Shown here piece by piece: positions 44,254 through 53,466 of a stretch of DNA of 64,000 nucleotides. The notes under the pieces are model-generated. The model was not told the origin of the DNA, searched no databases, and saw only the letters and a list, made by a program, of their open reading frames with translations. Position 1 is the stretch's first letter. Each line of letters starts with the position of its first letter. The translations under genes were made by a program, and so were the position numbers. The DNA is from DAIDKA01 sp035485475 (lineage in GTDB: Bacteria; Pseudomonadota; Gammaproteobacteria; Steroidobacterales; Steroidobacteraceae). Location of the stretch: contig DATHOA010000319.1 of the NCBI GenBank assembly GCA_035485475.1, positions 1 through 64,000 of the forward strand, in the 5' to 3' direction.

Positions 44254-45003
44254 ATGAGCAAACTTGACGGACGGGTCGCCATCGTAACGGGCGCATCCAA
44301 GGGCATCGGCGCGGAAATTGCGCGGCAGCTGGCGGCAGCCGGAGCTGCGGTGGTGGTGAACTATGCCGGCTCGCGCGCGGGCGCCGAGAGCGTGGTGGGT
44401 GAGATCACGGCCGCGGGTGGCAGGGCGCTCGCCGTGCAGGCCGATGTCGCGAAGACTGAAGACGTGCAGCGACTGGTTGCCCAGACCATCAAGGCATTCG
44501 GTGCGCCGGACATTCTGGTGAACAACGCCGGTGTCTACCAATTCGCGCCGCTGGAAGAGGTCAGCGCGGAACTTTTCCATCGCCAGTTCAACACCAATGT
44601 ACTGGGGCTGCTGCAGGTGACGCAGGAAACCGCCAAGCACATCGGTCCGAAGGGCGGCAGCATCATCAACATCTCCTCGGTGGTCTCGCAGCTGAACCTT
44701 CCGGGTTCGAGCGTTTACGCTGCCACCAAGGCGGCGGTGGATACCATCACCCGGGTTCTCGCCAAGGAGCTGGGCGGGCGCAACATCCGCGTCAACGCCA
44801 TCAATCCGGGTGTCATCGCGACCGAGGGCACCCGCGCGCAGGGAATCATTGGCAGCGACTTCGAAAAGCAGGTGCTCTCCCAGACCCCGCTGGGGCGTGT
44901 CGGTCAGCCGGATGATGTCGCCAAGGTGGCGGTATTCCTGGCCTCGCAGGACTCGGGCTGGATCTCTGGGGAGACCATCCTGACCTCAGGGGGCCTGCGG
45001 TAA
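44254..45003 (+). CDS. SDR-family oxidoreductase (FabG/glucose dehydrogenase-like)
   Basis: 249-residue classical SDR. Cofactor motif VAIVTGASKGIGAEIARQLA, NNAGVYQFAP, catalytic Ser/Tyr/Lys in INISSVVSQLNLPGSSVYAATKAAVD, and the C-terminal PDDVAKVAVFLASQDSGWIS. AGAGCGGAGCAGG provides the ribosome binding site for the ATG at 44254. Similar SDRs are commonly paired with an ArsR-type regulator. The substrate is unknown. Confidence 0.92.
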   Translation: MSKLDGRVAIVTGASKGIGAEIARQLAAAGAAVVVNYAGSRAGAESVVGEITAAGGRALAVQADVAKTEDVQRLVAQTIKAFGAPDILVNNAGVYQFAPLEEVSAELFHRQFNTNVLGLLQVTQETAKHIGPKGGSIINISSVVSQLNLPGSSVYAATKAAVDTITRVLAKELGGRNIRVNAINPGVIATEGTRAQGIIGSDFEKQVLSQTPLGRVGQPDDVAKVAVFLASQDSGWISGETILTSGGLR

Positions 45004-45019
45004 GTTCCGGACGCGATCG

Positions 45020-45808
45020 CTAGCGGCAGCCCGCGAGAATCTCGGCGCGGGCTGCGCACAGGGCCGGATGCGTGGCGTTGATGAGCGCGGTCACGATGCA
45101 GCGCCGGATGGCGCGATCGCCGCCGGCGGCAGCCTTTCGATACCAGATGGCCGCCGCCGCGGCCTGGCCGTGTTGGGCCAGCACCGCGGCATAGTTGAAC
45201 TGGCCCCGAAAATATCCGCTCTCGGCCGAGCGTTGGTACCACAGCGCTGCCGCGTGCAGCTGCGGATCGCAGCCCCAGCCTTGTTCCAGGCAGCGGCCCA
45301 GCAGATTCATCGCCCGACCATGACCTTGGGCCGCTGCACGGCGATACCAGTGCAGGGCAAGCCTGCGGTCACAGGCCACGCCGCGACCATCGAACAACAT
45401 GTTGCCGAAGTTGTACTCGCCCCAGTCGTAACCACGCTGCGCCGACAGTTCATACTGTGCGGCGGCACGCACCGGATCCGCCGTGGTGCCCCAGCCGTTC
45501 TCGAGGCAGCGGCCGACCATGTTCATGGCCTCGGCATCCCCCTGCGCGGCCGCGCGCTCAAACCAGCCGCGGGCGGCGTCGGCATCCAGTGGTACGCCCG
45601 TGCCGGTCAGCAGCATTCGCCCCAAGCGCAACTGCGCGGCCGCCAGTCCGCACTCCGCTGCGCTACGGATCCACTGCGCCGCCTGCTGTGGATCGCCGCT
45701 CAGCAGTTGCTGCAACTCGCGATAGCTCAGGCGCTGCAGATGCGCCAGGCGCGCCTGGCGCGATTCGGCGGCGTAGGCCTGCGTGAATTGCGCGCGCGTC
45801 ATCGCCAT
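45020..45808 (-). CDS. Sel1-like repeat protein of the piuA-piuC operon
   Basis: 262 residues built largely of Sel1/TPR-like helical repeats of about 36 residues: AAQLRLGRMLLTGTGVPLDA, AEAMNMVGRCLENGWGTTAD, WGEYNFGNMLFDGRGVACD and GRAMNLLGRCLEQGWGCDP. No signal peptide. The start may be 45808 or the second ATG at 45802. The gene begins 6 bases after piuC. In Pseudomonas aeruginosa I recall that the piuA-piuC locus also carries a gene of this type, so the three genes form a conserved unit. The role is unknown; a protein-protein scaffold fits the fold. Confidence 0.85.
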   Translation of the reverse strand: MAMTRAQFTQAYAAESRQARLAHLQRLSYRELQQLLSGDPQQAAQWIRSAAECGLAAAQLRLGRMLLTGTGVPLDADAARGWFERAAAQGDAEAMNMVGRCLENGWGTTADPVRAAAQYELSAQRGYDWGEYNFGNMLFDGRGVACDRRLALHWYRRAAAQGHGRAMNLLGRCLEQGWGCDPQLHAAALWYQRSAESGYFRGQFNYAAVLAQHGQAAAAAIWYRKAAAGGDRAIRRCIVTALINATHPALCAARAEILAGCR

Positions 45809-45814
45809 GGCCCG

Positions 45815-46495
45815 TTACAGTTCGCCCCAGCGCCGGATCAGGTTGTGATAGCAGCCCGTCAGGCGCAGCAGGCTGCGGGCATCGGCGCCATGGGCGGTGA
45901 GGTCGCGAATGGACAGGTCCAGCTCGTAGAGCAGGGCGCGCGCACTGCCGTCGCGCACCATGCTCTGGATCCAGAAAAAAGCCGCATCGCGCGCACCGCG
46001 GGTGACGGGTTGCACACGATGCACACTGCTTGACGGGTAGACCACCATATCGCCGGCGGCGAGTTTGACCGAATGCGTCCCGTACAGGTCATCGATGACG
46101 AGTTCACCGCCGTCATACTCTTCGGGCGCGGCCAGGAACAAGGTCGCCGCGACGTCCGTGCGCAACCGGTGCGCGGTTCCGGGGATCTGCCGCACGGCGT
46201 TGTCGATGTGCTCACCAAACCCCATCCCGGGTGTGTAGCGGTTGAACAGGGGCGGATAGACATGGTGGGGGAGGGTCGCGCTGACGAAGGTGGCGTTGCG
46301 TTCCAACGCCTTGACGATAAGGCTGCTTGCCTCCCGTGCCGCCGGATCCGCCTGTGGCACCTGCAGATTTGCCTTCACCTGCGCCGACTGGTAGCCGGCC
46401 GTCAGCCGGCCGTCGGTCCAGGCAGCGCTGCTGAGGTGCCCCCGCACCGTTTGCAGTTCCTGCGCCGTGAGCACGGCCATGACGTGCAGCAGCAT
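45815..46495 (-). CDS. piuC: PKHD-type Fe(II)/2-oxoglutarate dioxygenase (PiuC/YbiX)
   Basis: 226 residues. Double-stranded beta-helix dioxygenase: iron ligands His96 and Asp98 in FGEHIDNAV, and His159 in YPSSSVHRVQPV, with Arg169 in TRGARDAAFFW as the 2-oxoglutarate salt-bridge residue. PiuC/YbiX proteins occur next to TonB-dependent siderophore receptors and are iron-starvation induced; their substrate is unproven to my knowledge. AAGG precedes the ATG. It follows the receptor by 6 bases, and the Sel1 gene follows it by 6. Confidence 0.92.
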   Translation of the reverse strand: MLLHVMAVLTAQELQTVRGHLSSAAWTDGRLTAGYQSAQVKANLQVPQADPAAREASSLIVKALERNATFVSATLPHHVYPPLFNRYTPGMGFGEHIDNAVRQIPGTAHRLRTDVAATLFLAAPEEYDGGELVIDDLYGTHSVKLAAGDMVVYPSSSVHRVQPVTRGARDAAFFWIQSMVRDGSARALLYELDLSIRDLTAHGADARSLLRLTGCYHNLIRRWGEL

Positions 46496-46501
46496 GGGCC
46501 T

Positions 46502-48655
46502 TTAGAGGGTCACATTGATGGACAGCGTCGCGCTGCGACCTGCACCGGGAATGACATGGTTTTCCGACAAACTCGTGTAATAAGGTGCGCTGAAATAGTA
46601 CCGGTTGAACAGGTTCAGGCCATTCAACTGCAGTGACGCATTCTTGGTGAATTGGTACGAGGCCATGGCATTCCAGACCACATAGCCGGGCAGGCGTGCG
46701 GTTTCGCCGCTGTCGGCGAAGCGTGGGCCCACCCAGTTGCCGCCCCCGCCGATCTCGATGCCGTGGGGCAGGTAGTACTCGGTCCACAGGTTCAGCGTGT
46801 TGTGCGCGACATTGGCCAGCTGCTTGCCGACATAGGCGGCATTGCCCGAGGAGAGCGTCTTGCCATCCAGCGCACTGTAGCCGGCAAACAGCTCCCAGTT
46901 CCGGGTCAGGTGCCCGCTCGCCTGCAGCTGCAGGCCGTCGACGCGTTGATTGCCGTTCAGGATGGTGAGGGTGGGATTGTCCGGATCGTTGGTCTGGGCA
47001 TTGTCGACCTGCGTGCGGAACAGCGCCGCGGTCAGCAGCAGGCCGCCACCCAGCAGCGATTCCTTGGCCCCCGTTTCGTAGCTCTTGGCCTTGACCGGGC
47101 CGAGGTTGGCCGTCTTGGTGGTGAGCGTGAGCGCCTCGGCCGAAGGATCAAAGGAGGTGCCGTAGGCGAGGTAGTAGGTCTGTTGCGCCGTGGGTTTGTA
47201 CTCCAATGCCGCGCGCGGACTGCCGACATTGTCGACATGATTGAGGTCAAGCACCGCGCCGCTGGCCACCGTGAGCTGATCGTAATCGGCCGAGAAGCGG
47301 TCGTAGCGTGCGCTGGCCAGCAGGTCGAAGTAGGCGTTGAAGCCGATGGTGTCGGAGATGTAGACGGACTGCGAGCGCGCGCTCGTGTCCTGCCTGGAAC
47401 TTACGGGCAGGTTCGTCGGCAAGGACTCCGCAGGATTGGGATCGAGCAGGGGTGTTTCCGGGATCCACTGGTTGTTGGCGTCGAAGGGATTGCTGTAGCG
47501 CTCCAGAGCCGAGGTCTGGCGCGCCACCTCCAGGCCGGTGATCAGCGAGTGCGTGATCGCACCGGTGGTGAAATGCGCACTCAGGTCGATCTGCTCGGTC
47601 AGATTGCTTTGAATCCCTGAGCTTCCCGGCCGGTCACGCCCGACCATGATGCTCGCCAGAGGCGTGGCCGCAGTGGGCACGGTGCTGCCGAAATTCGGCA
47701 TGGCGCTTTGGTAATCGAACTCGTAATGCGCATAGCGCAGGGTGTCGGAGATCGACAGATTCGCGCTGAAATCGTGCTTGTAGTGCACGGTGGCAATGTC
47801 ATCGGTGGTGGTGTTGGTGTCGCTGACCAGGCCGAAATCGCTGTCGCGCGCGACCGGTGCCGGCGCCCCGGCGATGAAGGGAATGCCGTTGTCCGGAACA
47901 TTGTTTTCATGCTGGTGAAGATAGGTGAAGGTCAGCGAGTCCTGCGCGCCGATGCCGAAGCCGAGAGCCGGGGCGATGCCCCAGCGGCGATTCTTGGCGA
48001 AGTCGCTGCCCGGCATTGCGGAGGATTCGCCCATCACGTTGACACGGAAGGCGGCCGCGGCGGCGAACGGGAAGTTGAAGTCGCCGCTGGTCCGGAACAG
48101 GTCATTGGTGCCGACCATGGAGTTCAGGTTTGCCAGCGGGGTGAGTAGCGGCGCCTTGGTGACCTGGTTGATCGCCCCACCGGTCGAGCCGCGGCCGAAC
48201 AGCACCGCGGAGGGCCCTTGCAGAACTTCCACGGAATCGGCATCAAAGATGTCACGGGTGTAGACGGCGGCGTCGCGTATGCCATCGATGAAGAAGTCAT
48301 TGAAGGCGGAGAAACCGCGGATATTGACGGTGTCACCGCGCGCGGCGCCTTCACCGGCATTGAGGGTGATGCCGGGAACATTCCTGAGTGCATCTTCGAG
48401 GCGGGTAGCAGCCTGGCCCGTGATCAGCTCGCTGTTGATCACGGTCACGCTTTGCGGCGTGTTCAGTTCGGTCTCACCCATTTTGTCACGCAGCAGTGAG
48501 CGCACGCCGGTGACGCGGATCTCCTCGATGTTCTCATCACCATCATTGTCGGTCGCAGGCGTGGGAGAGGCTGCCGTATCCCCATGAGCGGTGCTGCCCA
48601 GAACGGTCGAGGCGCACAGGCCAGCGGCACCCAGGTAGTCAGCGATCGTGCGCAT
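46502..48655 (-). CDS. TonB-dependent catecholate siderophore receptor (Fiu/PiuA-like)
   Basis: 717-residue outer-membrane receptor importing ferric siderophores with TonB energy. A signal peptide is at the N-terminus, a plug domain follows (SVTVINSELITGQAATRLED, NVPGITLNAGEGAARGDTVN and LQGPSAVLFGRGSTGGAIN), then the beta-barrel, ending in ATLSINVTL. The plug wording and barrel length fit the Fiu/PiuA group, which recognises catecholates. The ATG at 48655 is preferred over 48748 because GAAGG precedes it and because a Fur box and -10/-35 elements lie just upstream. PiuA/Fiu-type receptors are known entry routes for siderophore-drug conjugates. First gene of the operon. Confidence 0.9.
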   Translation of the reverse strand: MRTIADYLGAAGLCASTVLGSTAHGDTAASPTPATDNDGDENIEEIRVTGVRSLLRDKMGETELNTPQSVTVINSELITGQAATRLEDALRNVPGITLNAGEGAARGDTVNIRGFSAFNDFFIDGIRDAAVYTRDIFDADSVEVLQGPSAVLFGRGSTGGAINQVTKAPLLTPLANLNSMVGTNDLFRTSGDFNFPFAAAAAFRVNVMGESSAMPGSDFAKNRRWGIAPALGFGIGAQDSLTFTYLHQHENNVPDNGIPFIAGAPAPVARDSDFGLVSDTNTTTDDIATVHYKHDFSANLSISDTLRYAHYEFDYQSAMPNFGSTVPTAATPLASIMVGRDRPGSSGIQSNLTEQIDLSAHFTTGAITHSLITGLEVARQTSALERYSNPFDANNQWIPETPLLDPNPAESLPTNLPVSSRQDTSARSQSVYISDTIGFNAYFDLLASARYDRFSADYDQLTVASGAVLDLNHVDNVGSPRAALEYKPTAQQTYYLAYGTSFDPSAEALTLTTKTANLGPVKAKSYETGAKESLLGGGLLLTAALFRTQVDNAQTNDPDNPTLTILNGNQRVDGLQLQASGHLTRNWELFAGYSALDGKTLSSGNAAYVGKQLANVAHNTLNLWTEYYLPHGIEIGGGGNWVGPRFADSGETARLPGYVVWNAMASYQFTKNASLQLNGLNLFNRYYFSAPYYTSLSENHVIPGAGRSATLSINVTL

Positions 48656-48717
48656 TCGTTGGACACCTTCACTTGTCAGACACAGGCCGGCGCGCCGGGT
48701 TGATGCACTAAGGAAAG

Positions 48718-48748
48718 CGAATGATAATGATTCGTATCTGGGAGTCAA
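48718..48748 (-). promoter_or_regulatory. Fur-controlled promoter of the siderophore receptor operon
   Basis: On the minus strand TTGACT (48748-48743, 5 of 6) and TATCAT (48726-48721, 5 of 6) are 16 bases apart. A Fur-box-like inverted repeat CGAATGATAATGATTCG (48718-48734) covers the -10. This agrees with repression by Fur in iron-rich cells. Confidence 0.75.
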
Positions 48749-48781
48749 TCAAAACCGCGCAATTCGGGCAAACTGCGGCAC

Positions 48782-49585
48782 ATGAAGATCTATTCCTGGA
48801 ACGTCAATGGCATCCGTGCCGTACTCAAGAAGGGCACTTTTCAGAAGTTTCTGGCCGAACATGAGCCGGACATCCTGTGCCTGCAGGAGACCAAGGCGGA
48901 ACGCGCGCAGGTGGAGATCCAGGTGCCCGGCTATCACGAGTTCTGGAATTCGGCGATCAAGAAAGGCTATTCGGGGACTGCCATTTTCTCGCGCCACGAA
49001 CCCGTATCGGTGGCCAACGGCTTTCCGCACGCGCTGGCCAGCCGCTACCGGTTCGCGGACGAATTGGAACGCGACAGTGCCGACGAAGGGCGGGTGATTG
49101 CGGCCGAATATCCGCAATTCTATGTGGTGACGGTGTACACACCGAATGCCAAGGATGATCTGAGCCGCATTCCGCTGCGTCACAAGGGCTGGGATCCGGC
49201 CTTCCTGGCGTACTGTCTGGAACTGCAGCAGCGCAAGCCGGTCATTTTCTGTGGCGATCTGAACGTCGCCCACACTGAACTTGATCTGGCCAATCCGAAA
49301 CCGAACAAGGGCAAGAAGGGCTTCACCGACGAGGAGCGCGAGGGCTTCCAGAATTTCGTGGACGCCGGTTTTGTCGATACCTTCCGCAAGTTCCGCCAGG
49401 GCAATGGCTACTACACGTGGTGGAGCCATTTCGCGAATTCGCGGGCGCGCAACATCGGATGGAGAATCGACTACGTGCTGGTCTCGCAGTCACTCAGCGA
49501 TGGGGTGAAGAAGGCGGAAATTCACCCCGACGTCATGGGCAGTGATCACTGTCCCGTCAGCATTCAGCTGAAGCTCCCGGCCTGA
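48782..49585 (+). CDS. xthA: Exodeoxyribonuclease III
   Basis: 267-residue AP endonuclease and 3'-5' exonuclease of base-excision repair. Characteristic sequence: KIYSWNVNGIRAVLKKGTFQ, LCLQETKAE (catalytic Glu), GYSGTAIFSR, GDLNVAHTELDLANP, WRIDYVLVS and SDHCPVSIQL with the catalytic Asp-His. Short gap to the Fur promoter on the other strand. The stop codon is part of a perfect hairpin, see the terminator at 49573. Confidence 0.96.
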   Translation: MKIYSWNVNGIRAVLKKGTFQKFLAEHEPDILCLQETKAERAQVEIQVPGYHEFWNSAIKKGYSGTAIFSRHEPVSVANGFPHALASRYRFADELERDSADEGRVIAAEYPQFYVVTVYTPNAKDDLSRIPLRHKGWDPAFLAYCLELQQRKPVIFCGDLNVAHTELDLANPKPNKGKKGFTDEEREGFQNFVDAGFVDTFRKFRQGNGYYTWWSHFANSRARNIGWRIDYVLVSQSLSDGVKKAEIHPDVMGSDHCPVSIQLKLPA

Positions 49586-49600
49586 GCGCAGGCCGGGAGC
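49573..49600. terminator. Bidirectional terminator between xthA and the peroxiredoxin gene
   Basis: GCTCCCGGCCTG, a four-base AGCG loop, and CAGGCCGGGAGC form a perfect 12-bp stem. The left arm includes the last codons of xthA and the loop includes its stop. No U-run. Confidence 0.75.
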
Positions 49601-49611
49601 GCGAAGGTCCT

Positions 49612-50214
49612 TCAGCCGACCGGCTTGCCGGCCGCCATGTCCTGCACGATCTGCAGTGACTTCTCAACGTTTCCGGCCGGAGTCATGCCATTCACGGTCG
49701 CCACTTCGGCGGCGATCTTGCCATCCTTGGCGACGATGAACGTGGTGCGCTCGGCAAACTGGTGATCGATCTCCACGCCGCGGGTATCCTTCATCTTCAT
49801 TCCCGGCGGGCCGCCTTTGACCGTCAGATCAAAGCTTTTCGCGATGCTGCCATCGGCATCCGAGGCCACCGGCAGCTTGCCGGCGCAATACTGCGGATCC
49901 GACGAGAACGCGTTCAGGGTTTCGATCTTGTCGAGCGACACGCCGATGACGGTCGCGCCGGCACTCTTGAATTTATCCATATCCTCCGCAAACGTGTGCG
50001 CCTGGATATTGCAGCCGCCCGTGAAGGCTCCCGGATAGAAGTACACCACGACCGGACCTTTCTTCAGGGCCTTGCTGAGGTCATAGGTGAATTCCTTTCC
50101 CGCCAAGGAGGCCTGGGCCTTGAAAGTGGGAGCCGTGGTGCCCACGGCGACCGCAGCGAATGCCTGGGCACTTACGGCGCAGGACAGCAGACCAGCCAGC
50201 AACAAGCGATTCAT
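49612..50214 (-). CDS. Peroxiredoxin with signal peptide
   Basis: 200 residues. The signal peptide (RLLLAGLLSCAVSAQAFAA) suggests a periplasmic thiol peroxidase. The peroxidatic motif PxxxTxxC reads PGAFTGGC, with Cys68; Cys110 (DPQYCAG) may be the resolving residue. The neighbourhood YFYPGAFTGGCNIQAHTFA is of the AhpC/TSA (BCP/PrxQ-like) family. The ATG at 50214 has GAGGGAAG upstream; an ATG at 50238 lacks a signal-peptide start. It follows the membrane protein gene by 20 bases. It may detoxify periplasmic peroxide. Confidence 0.87.
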   Translation of the reverse strand: MNRLLLAGLLSCAVSAQAFAAVAVGTTAPTFKAQASLAGKEFTYDLSKALKKGPVVVYFYPGAFTGGCNIQAHTFAEDMDKFKSAGATVIGVSLDKIETLNAFSSDPQYCAGKLPVASDADGSIAKSFDLTVKGGPPGMKMKDTRGVEIDHQFAERTTFIVAKDGKIAAEVATVNGMTPAGNVEKSLQIVQDMAAGKPVG

Positions 50215-50234
50215 GATGTCTTCCCTCAGGTGGA

Positions 50235-50801
50235 TCAAACGGATGTGGATGATGCGCCATCCGGCGCGCCTGGTGAAAGTTTAGCACCGGCGGTGCGCTG
50301 GGCTTTGCGCAACCACCGCAACAGACCTGTGCAGTAGACGATGTAGTAGCTGGCGGTCAGAAACAGAATGCCCAGGGTCAACGGGTTGTTGTCACCCGCG
50401 GGCACGGTACCCGGGGCGGCATTTGCCATCGTGCTATAGACCAGAACCACGCGATACAGCAGACGCCCGATAAAGAGCGCGGTGATCGCGATGCCGATGT
50501 ACAGGTGGGGCGTGTAGAAGTAACCCTCTGGCGTGCCAGTAAATTCCGTGTGCCGTAGCGCAAACCAGCCGATTGCTGCGCCGACTATCAGGCCGCTGGC
50601 GATATACGCCACGGCGACCGGCTGCAACGGATGCAAAAAAGTCAGCACCAGGCATAGAACCGAAATCAATCCCATGCGTACATACTGTCGCGTGGCGGTG
50701 AGAATCTGACGACCGATGTTGCGACGCACGCGGCGGTAAACGCCAAAGGCGACGATCGCGGTCACGGCGACCATTTTGGGCAGATTGCTGGCGTCTATCA
50801 T
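50235..50801 (-). CDS. Small multi-pass membrane protein of unknown function
   Basis: 188 residues with about four or five hydrophobic segments (for example MVAVTAIVAFGVY, MGLISVLCLVLTFL, PVAVAYIASGLIVGAAIGWF and LYIGIAITALFIGRLLYRVV). The motif YRRVRRNIGRQ follows the first segment and resembles CcdC/DUF1453-type membrane proteins, a weak resemblance only. No catalytic residues identified. Possibly cotranscribed with the peroxiredoxin gene downstream. Confidence 0.6.
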   Translation of the reverse strand: MIDASNLPKMVAVTAIVAFGVYRRVRRNIGRQILTATRQYVRMGLISVLCLVLTFLHPLQPVAVAYIASGLIVGAAIGWFALRHTEFTGTPEGYFYTPHLYIGIAITALFIGRLLYRVVLVYSTMANAAPGTVPAGDNNPLTLGILFLTASYYIVYCTGLLRWLRKAQRTAGAKLSPGAPDGASSTSV

Positions 50802-50920
50802 GCGAACTCCCGTTGCTGCGCGCCATTATGCGCAATATCGCCTGCAGCGCGCAGGCATTGCAGTGCCGCGCCCCGGCCGCTAGCCTTGCCGGCCGAATTG
50901 CCCTGTGTCGCCCCTGAAGC

Positions 50921-52873
50921 ATGCTGAATTTTACCGATGTCACCCTGCGGCGCGGACCGCGGGTGTTGTTTGCCGAGGCCACTTTCGGCCTGTTTCGCGG
51001 CGAGAAGGTCGGCATCACGGGTGAGAATGGCAGCGGCAAATCCAGCCTGCTGAGCCTGGTTCGGGGGGATCTGCATCCGGACTCGGGCAGTTTCGACATG
51101 CCGCCGGGCCTGGCCGTGGCGCATGTCGCCCAGGAGCTGGTGGCCTCGGATGCACCCGCCATCGAGTTCGTCCTGGATGGCGATGCGGAGCTGCGTCAAC
51201 TGCAGCGTGACCTCGCCGCCGCCGAGGCGGCCGATGAGGGTGCCCGCATCGGGGAGCTGCATGCGCGCTATGCGGCGGTGGGCGCCTACGATGCCCGCAG
51301 CCGCGCGGGTCGGCTGATGCATGGCCTGGGGTTCACGGCGGCGGATGAAACGCGCCCGGTGCGGGAATTCTCCGGTGGCTGGCGCGTGCGGCTGAATGTG
51401 GCGCAGGCCCTGATGTGCCGCTCGGACCTGCTGCTGCTGGATGAGCCCACCAATCATCTGGACCTGGATGCCATCCTGTGGCTGGAGCGGTGGTTGATGG
51501 ACTATCCGGGCACGCTGCTGCTGATCGCGCATGATCGGGAGTTCCTGGACCGCATCGTGAATCGCGTGGTCAATATCGAACACGGCCGGGCGCGGGCCTA
51601 TCGCGGCAACTACTCCGCCTTTGAGGAGCAGCGCGCCGCGGAACTGGCCGAACAGTCGGCGCTGTTTACCCGTCAGCAGCAGCAGATCCGGCACATGGAG
51701 TCATTTGTCGAGCGCTTCCGCGCGCAGGCCACCAAGGCCCGCCAGGCGCAAAGCCGCCTGAAGGCGTTGGAGCGGATGCAACGCATCGCACCGGCACACG
51801 TGGATTCGCCGTTTGATTTCGAATTCCGGCAGCCCGACAAACTGCCGCGCCCGTTGCTGGCGCTGGAGCACCAGTCGGTCGGCTACGGCGAACGCGTACT
51901 GCTGGAGCGCGTCGGGCTGACGATCGCGCCCGGTGCCCGCATCGCACTGCTGGGCCGCAATGGCGCCGGCAAATCCACGCTCATGAAGCTGCTCGCCGGG
52001 GAGCTTACGGGTCTGACGGGCACGCGCACCGAAGCGCGTGAGCTGGCGCTGGGCTACTTCGCGCAGCATCAGCTGGAGCAGCTGGCGGCGGATGATTCGC
52101 CGCTGGGCAATCTCAAACGGCTGGGTGGTGCGCTGGCGACACGCGCCACGGAGCAGGAGTTGCGGGACTTCCTGGCCGGATTCGGCTTCGCGGGCGAGCG
52201 GGTCTTCGCGCCCGTCGCGCCGTTCTCCGGGGGTGAGAAGGCCCGCCTGATGCTCGCCATCGTCACTTTCCGCAGGCCGAACCTGCTGCTGCTCGATGAG
52301 CCCACCAATCATCTTGATCTGGAAATGCGCCAGGCACTCGCCGTCGCGCTGCAGGACTATGCCGGCGCGGTGATCCTGGTGTCACATGATCGACACCTGC
52401 TGCGCACGGTGGCGGATGAGTTCTACGTGGTGCATGGCGGGCGCGTGCAACCCTTCGATGGAGATCTGGAGGACTATGCGCAGTGGCTGGCGGCGCAGGC
52501 CAGTGCGAGCCGTGCGGCCGAAAGCAGCGCCGCTGCGCCAGGCGCGGCGGACGCAGCCCCGGCCGACTCGGCCGAGGCGCGTCGTCAACGGCGCCGCGAG
52601 GACGCGCAGCGCCGCGCCGCCCTGAGCCCGCTCAAGATGCAATTGGCGCAACTGGAGAGGCAACTCGACACCCTGGCGCGCGCAACACAGCAGGTGCAGA
52701 CGGCGCTCGGCGCGCCGGACCTGTACAGCGATGCTGCGAAGACCCGGCTGCGCGAGCTGCTGGACCAGCAGATCCAACTGGCGCGGGACACTGAACGGAT
52801 CGAGTCGCTGTGGCTGGCCGGTGGTGAGGCGCTCGAGGCCTTGCAGAAATCGCTGCTCGACGCGGCCGATTAA
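50921..52873 (+). CDS. yheS: ABC-F family ATPase (YheS-type)
   Basis: 650 residues with two ATPase domains and no membrane segment. Domain 1: Walker A GENGSGKSSLL, signature FSGGWRVRLNVAQAL, Walker B LLLLDEPTNHLDLD. Linker: GNYSAFEEQRAAELAEQ leading to a long coiled coil with FRAQATKARQAQSRLKALER, typical of YheS. Domain 2: GRNGAGKSTLMKLL, FSGGEKARLMLAI, LLLLDEPTNHLDLE. The C-terminal coiled coil is present (about 570-650). ABC-F proteins act on ribosomes. The ATG at 50921 opens with the family start LNFTDVTLRRGPRVLF. Convergent with, and overlapping by 4 bases, the GDT1-family gene. Confidence 0.92.
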   Translation: MLNFTDVTLRRGPRVLFAEATFGLFRGEKVGITGENGSGKSSLLSLVRGDLHPDSGSFDMPPGLAVAHVAQELVASDAPAIEFVLDGDAELRQLQRDLAAAEAADEGARIGELHARYAAVGAYDARSRAGRLMHGLGFTAADETRPVREFSGGWRVRLNVAQALMCRSDLLLLDEPTNHLDLDAILWLERWLMDYPGTLLLIAHDREFLDRIVNRVVNIEHGRARAYRGNYSAFEEQRAAELAEQSALFTRQQQQIRHMESFVERFRAQATKARQAQSRLKALERMQRIAPAHVDSPFDFEFRQPDKLPRPLLALEHQSVGYGERVLLERVGLTIAPGARIALLGRNGAGKSTLMKLLAGELTGLTGTRTEARELALGYFAQHQLEQLAADDSPLGNLKRLGGALATRATEQELRDFLAGFGFAGERVFAPVAPFSGGEKARLMLAIVTFRRPNLLLLDEPTNHLDLEMRQALAVALQDYAGAVILVSHDRHLLRTVADEFYVVHGGRVQPFDGDLEDYAQWLAAQASASRAAESSAAAPGAADAAPADSAEARRQRRREDAQRRAALSPLKMQLAQLERQLDTLARATQQVQTALGAPDLYSDAAKTRLRELLDQQIQLARDTERIESLWLAGGEALEALQKSLLDAAD

Positions 52874-53451
52874 CTCGGCAGCAGTCCCTGGTATCCCATC
52901 AGGGTCGCGATGCCCAGCACCGTATAGATGACCGCGGCCACCACACGCACCAGTTTCAGCGGAATCCAGCGCACCGCGCGGTCGGCGAACAGCACGGTCG
53001 GGATATTTACCAGCATCATGCCCAGGGTGGTACCGGTCACGACCTGCAGCAGATCGTGGTAACGGGCGGCGAGCGCCACGGCGACCACCTGCGTCTTGTC
53101 GCCCATTTCGGCCAGAAAAAACGTGATGATGGTGAAGACGAACACGCCATGGGCGCTGCGGCTTTCCACCTCATCATCCATCTTGTCCGGTATCAGGGCC
53201 CAGATGGCGACGGCGATGAACGAGACACCCAGCACCCAGCGCAGGATCTGCGGCGTGATCAAAGTGCCGACCCATTCACCGAACCAGCAGGCGAGCAGGT
53301 GATTGCCCAGCGTTGCCACGAAGATGCCGGCAATGATCGGCACCGGTCGACGCAGCCGTGAGGCCAGGATCAGGCTCAGGAGCTGGGTTTTGTCGCCGAG
53401 TTCGCCCACGGCCACCGAGGCGGTCGAGACCAGCAAGGCTTCGAGCGTCAT
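52870..53451 (-). CDS. TMEM165/GDT1-family cation exporter
   Basis: 193-residue membrane protein with the two GDT1 signature repeats: GELGDKTQLLSLILASR in the first half and AEMGDKTQVVAVALAAR in the second. Members export Mn2+ or Ca2+ (bacterial MneA types act on Mn2+). It starts 15 bases after the CadR-type regulator gene on the same strand, so it is probably expressed with it, which is an uncommon partner. Overlaps the end of yheS by 4 bases. Confidence 0.87.
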   Translation of the reverse strand: MTLEALLVSTASVAVGELGDKTQLLSLILASRLRRPVPIIAGIFVATLGNHLLACWFGEWVGTLITPQILRWVLGVSFIAVAIWALIPDKMDDEVESRSAHGVFVFTIITFFLAEMGDKTQVVAVALAARYHDLLQVVTGTTLGMMLVNIPTVLFADRAVRWIPLKLVRVVAAVIYTVLGIATLMGYQGLLPS

Positions 53452-53466
53452 GGGCGATGCGCGCCT

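Noticed and set aside
48656..48748. Upstream start of the TonB receptor at 48748
   Set aside because: The extra 31 residues are not signal-like and would include the Fur box and -10/-35 elements. The ATG at 48655 has a good ribosome binding site.
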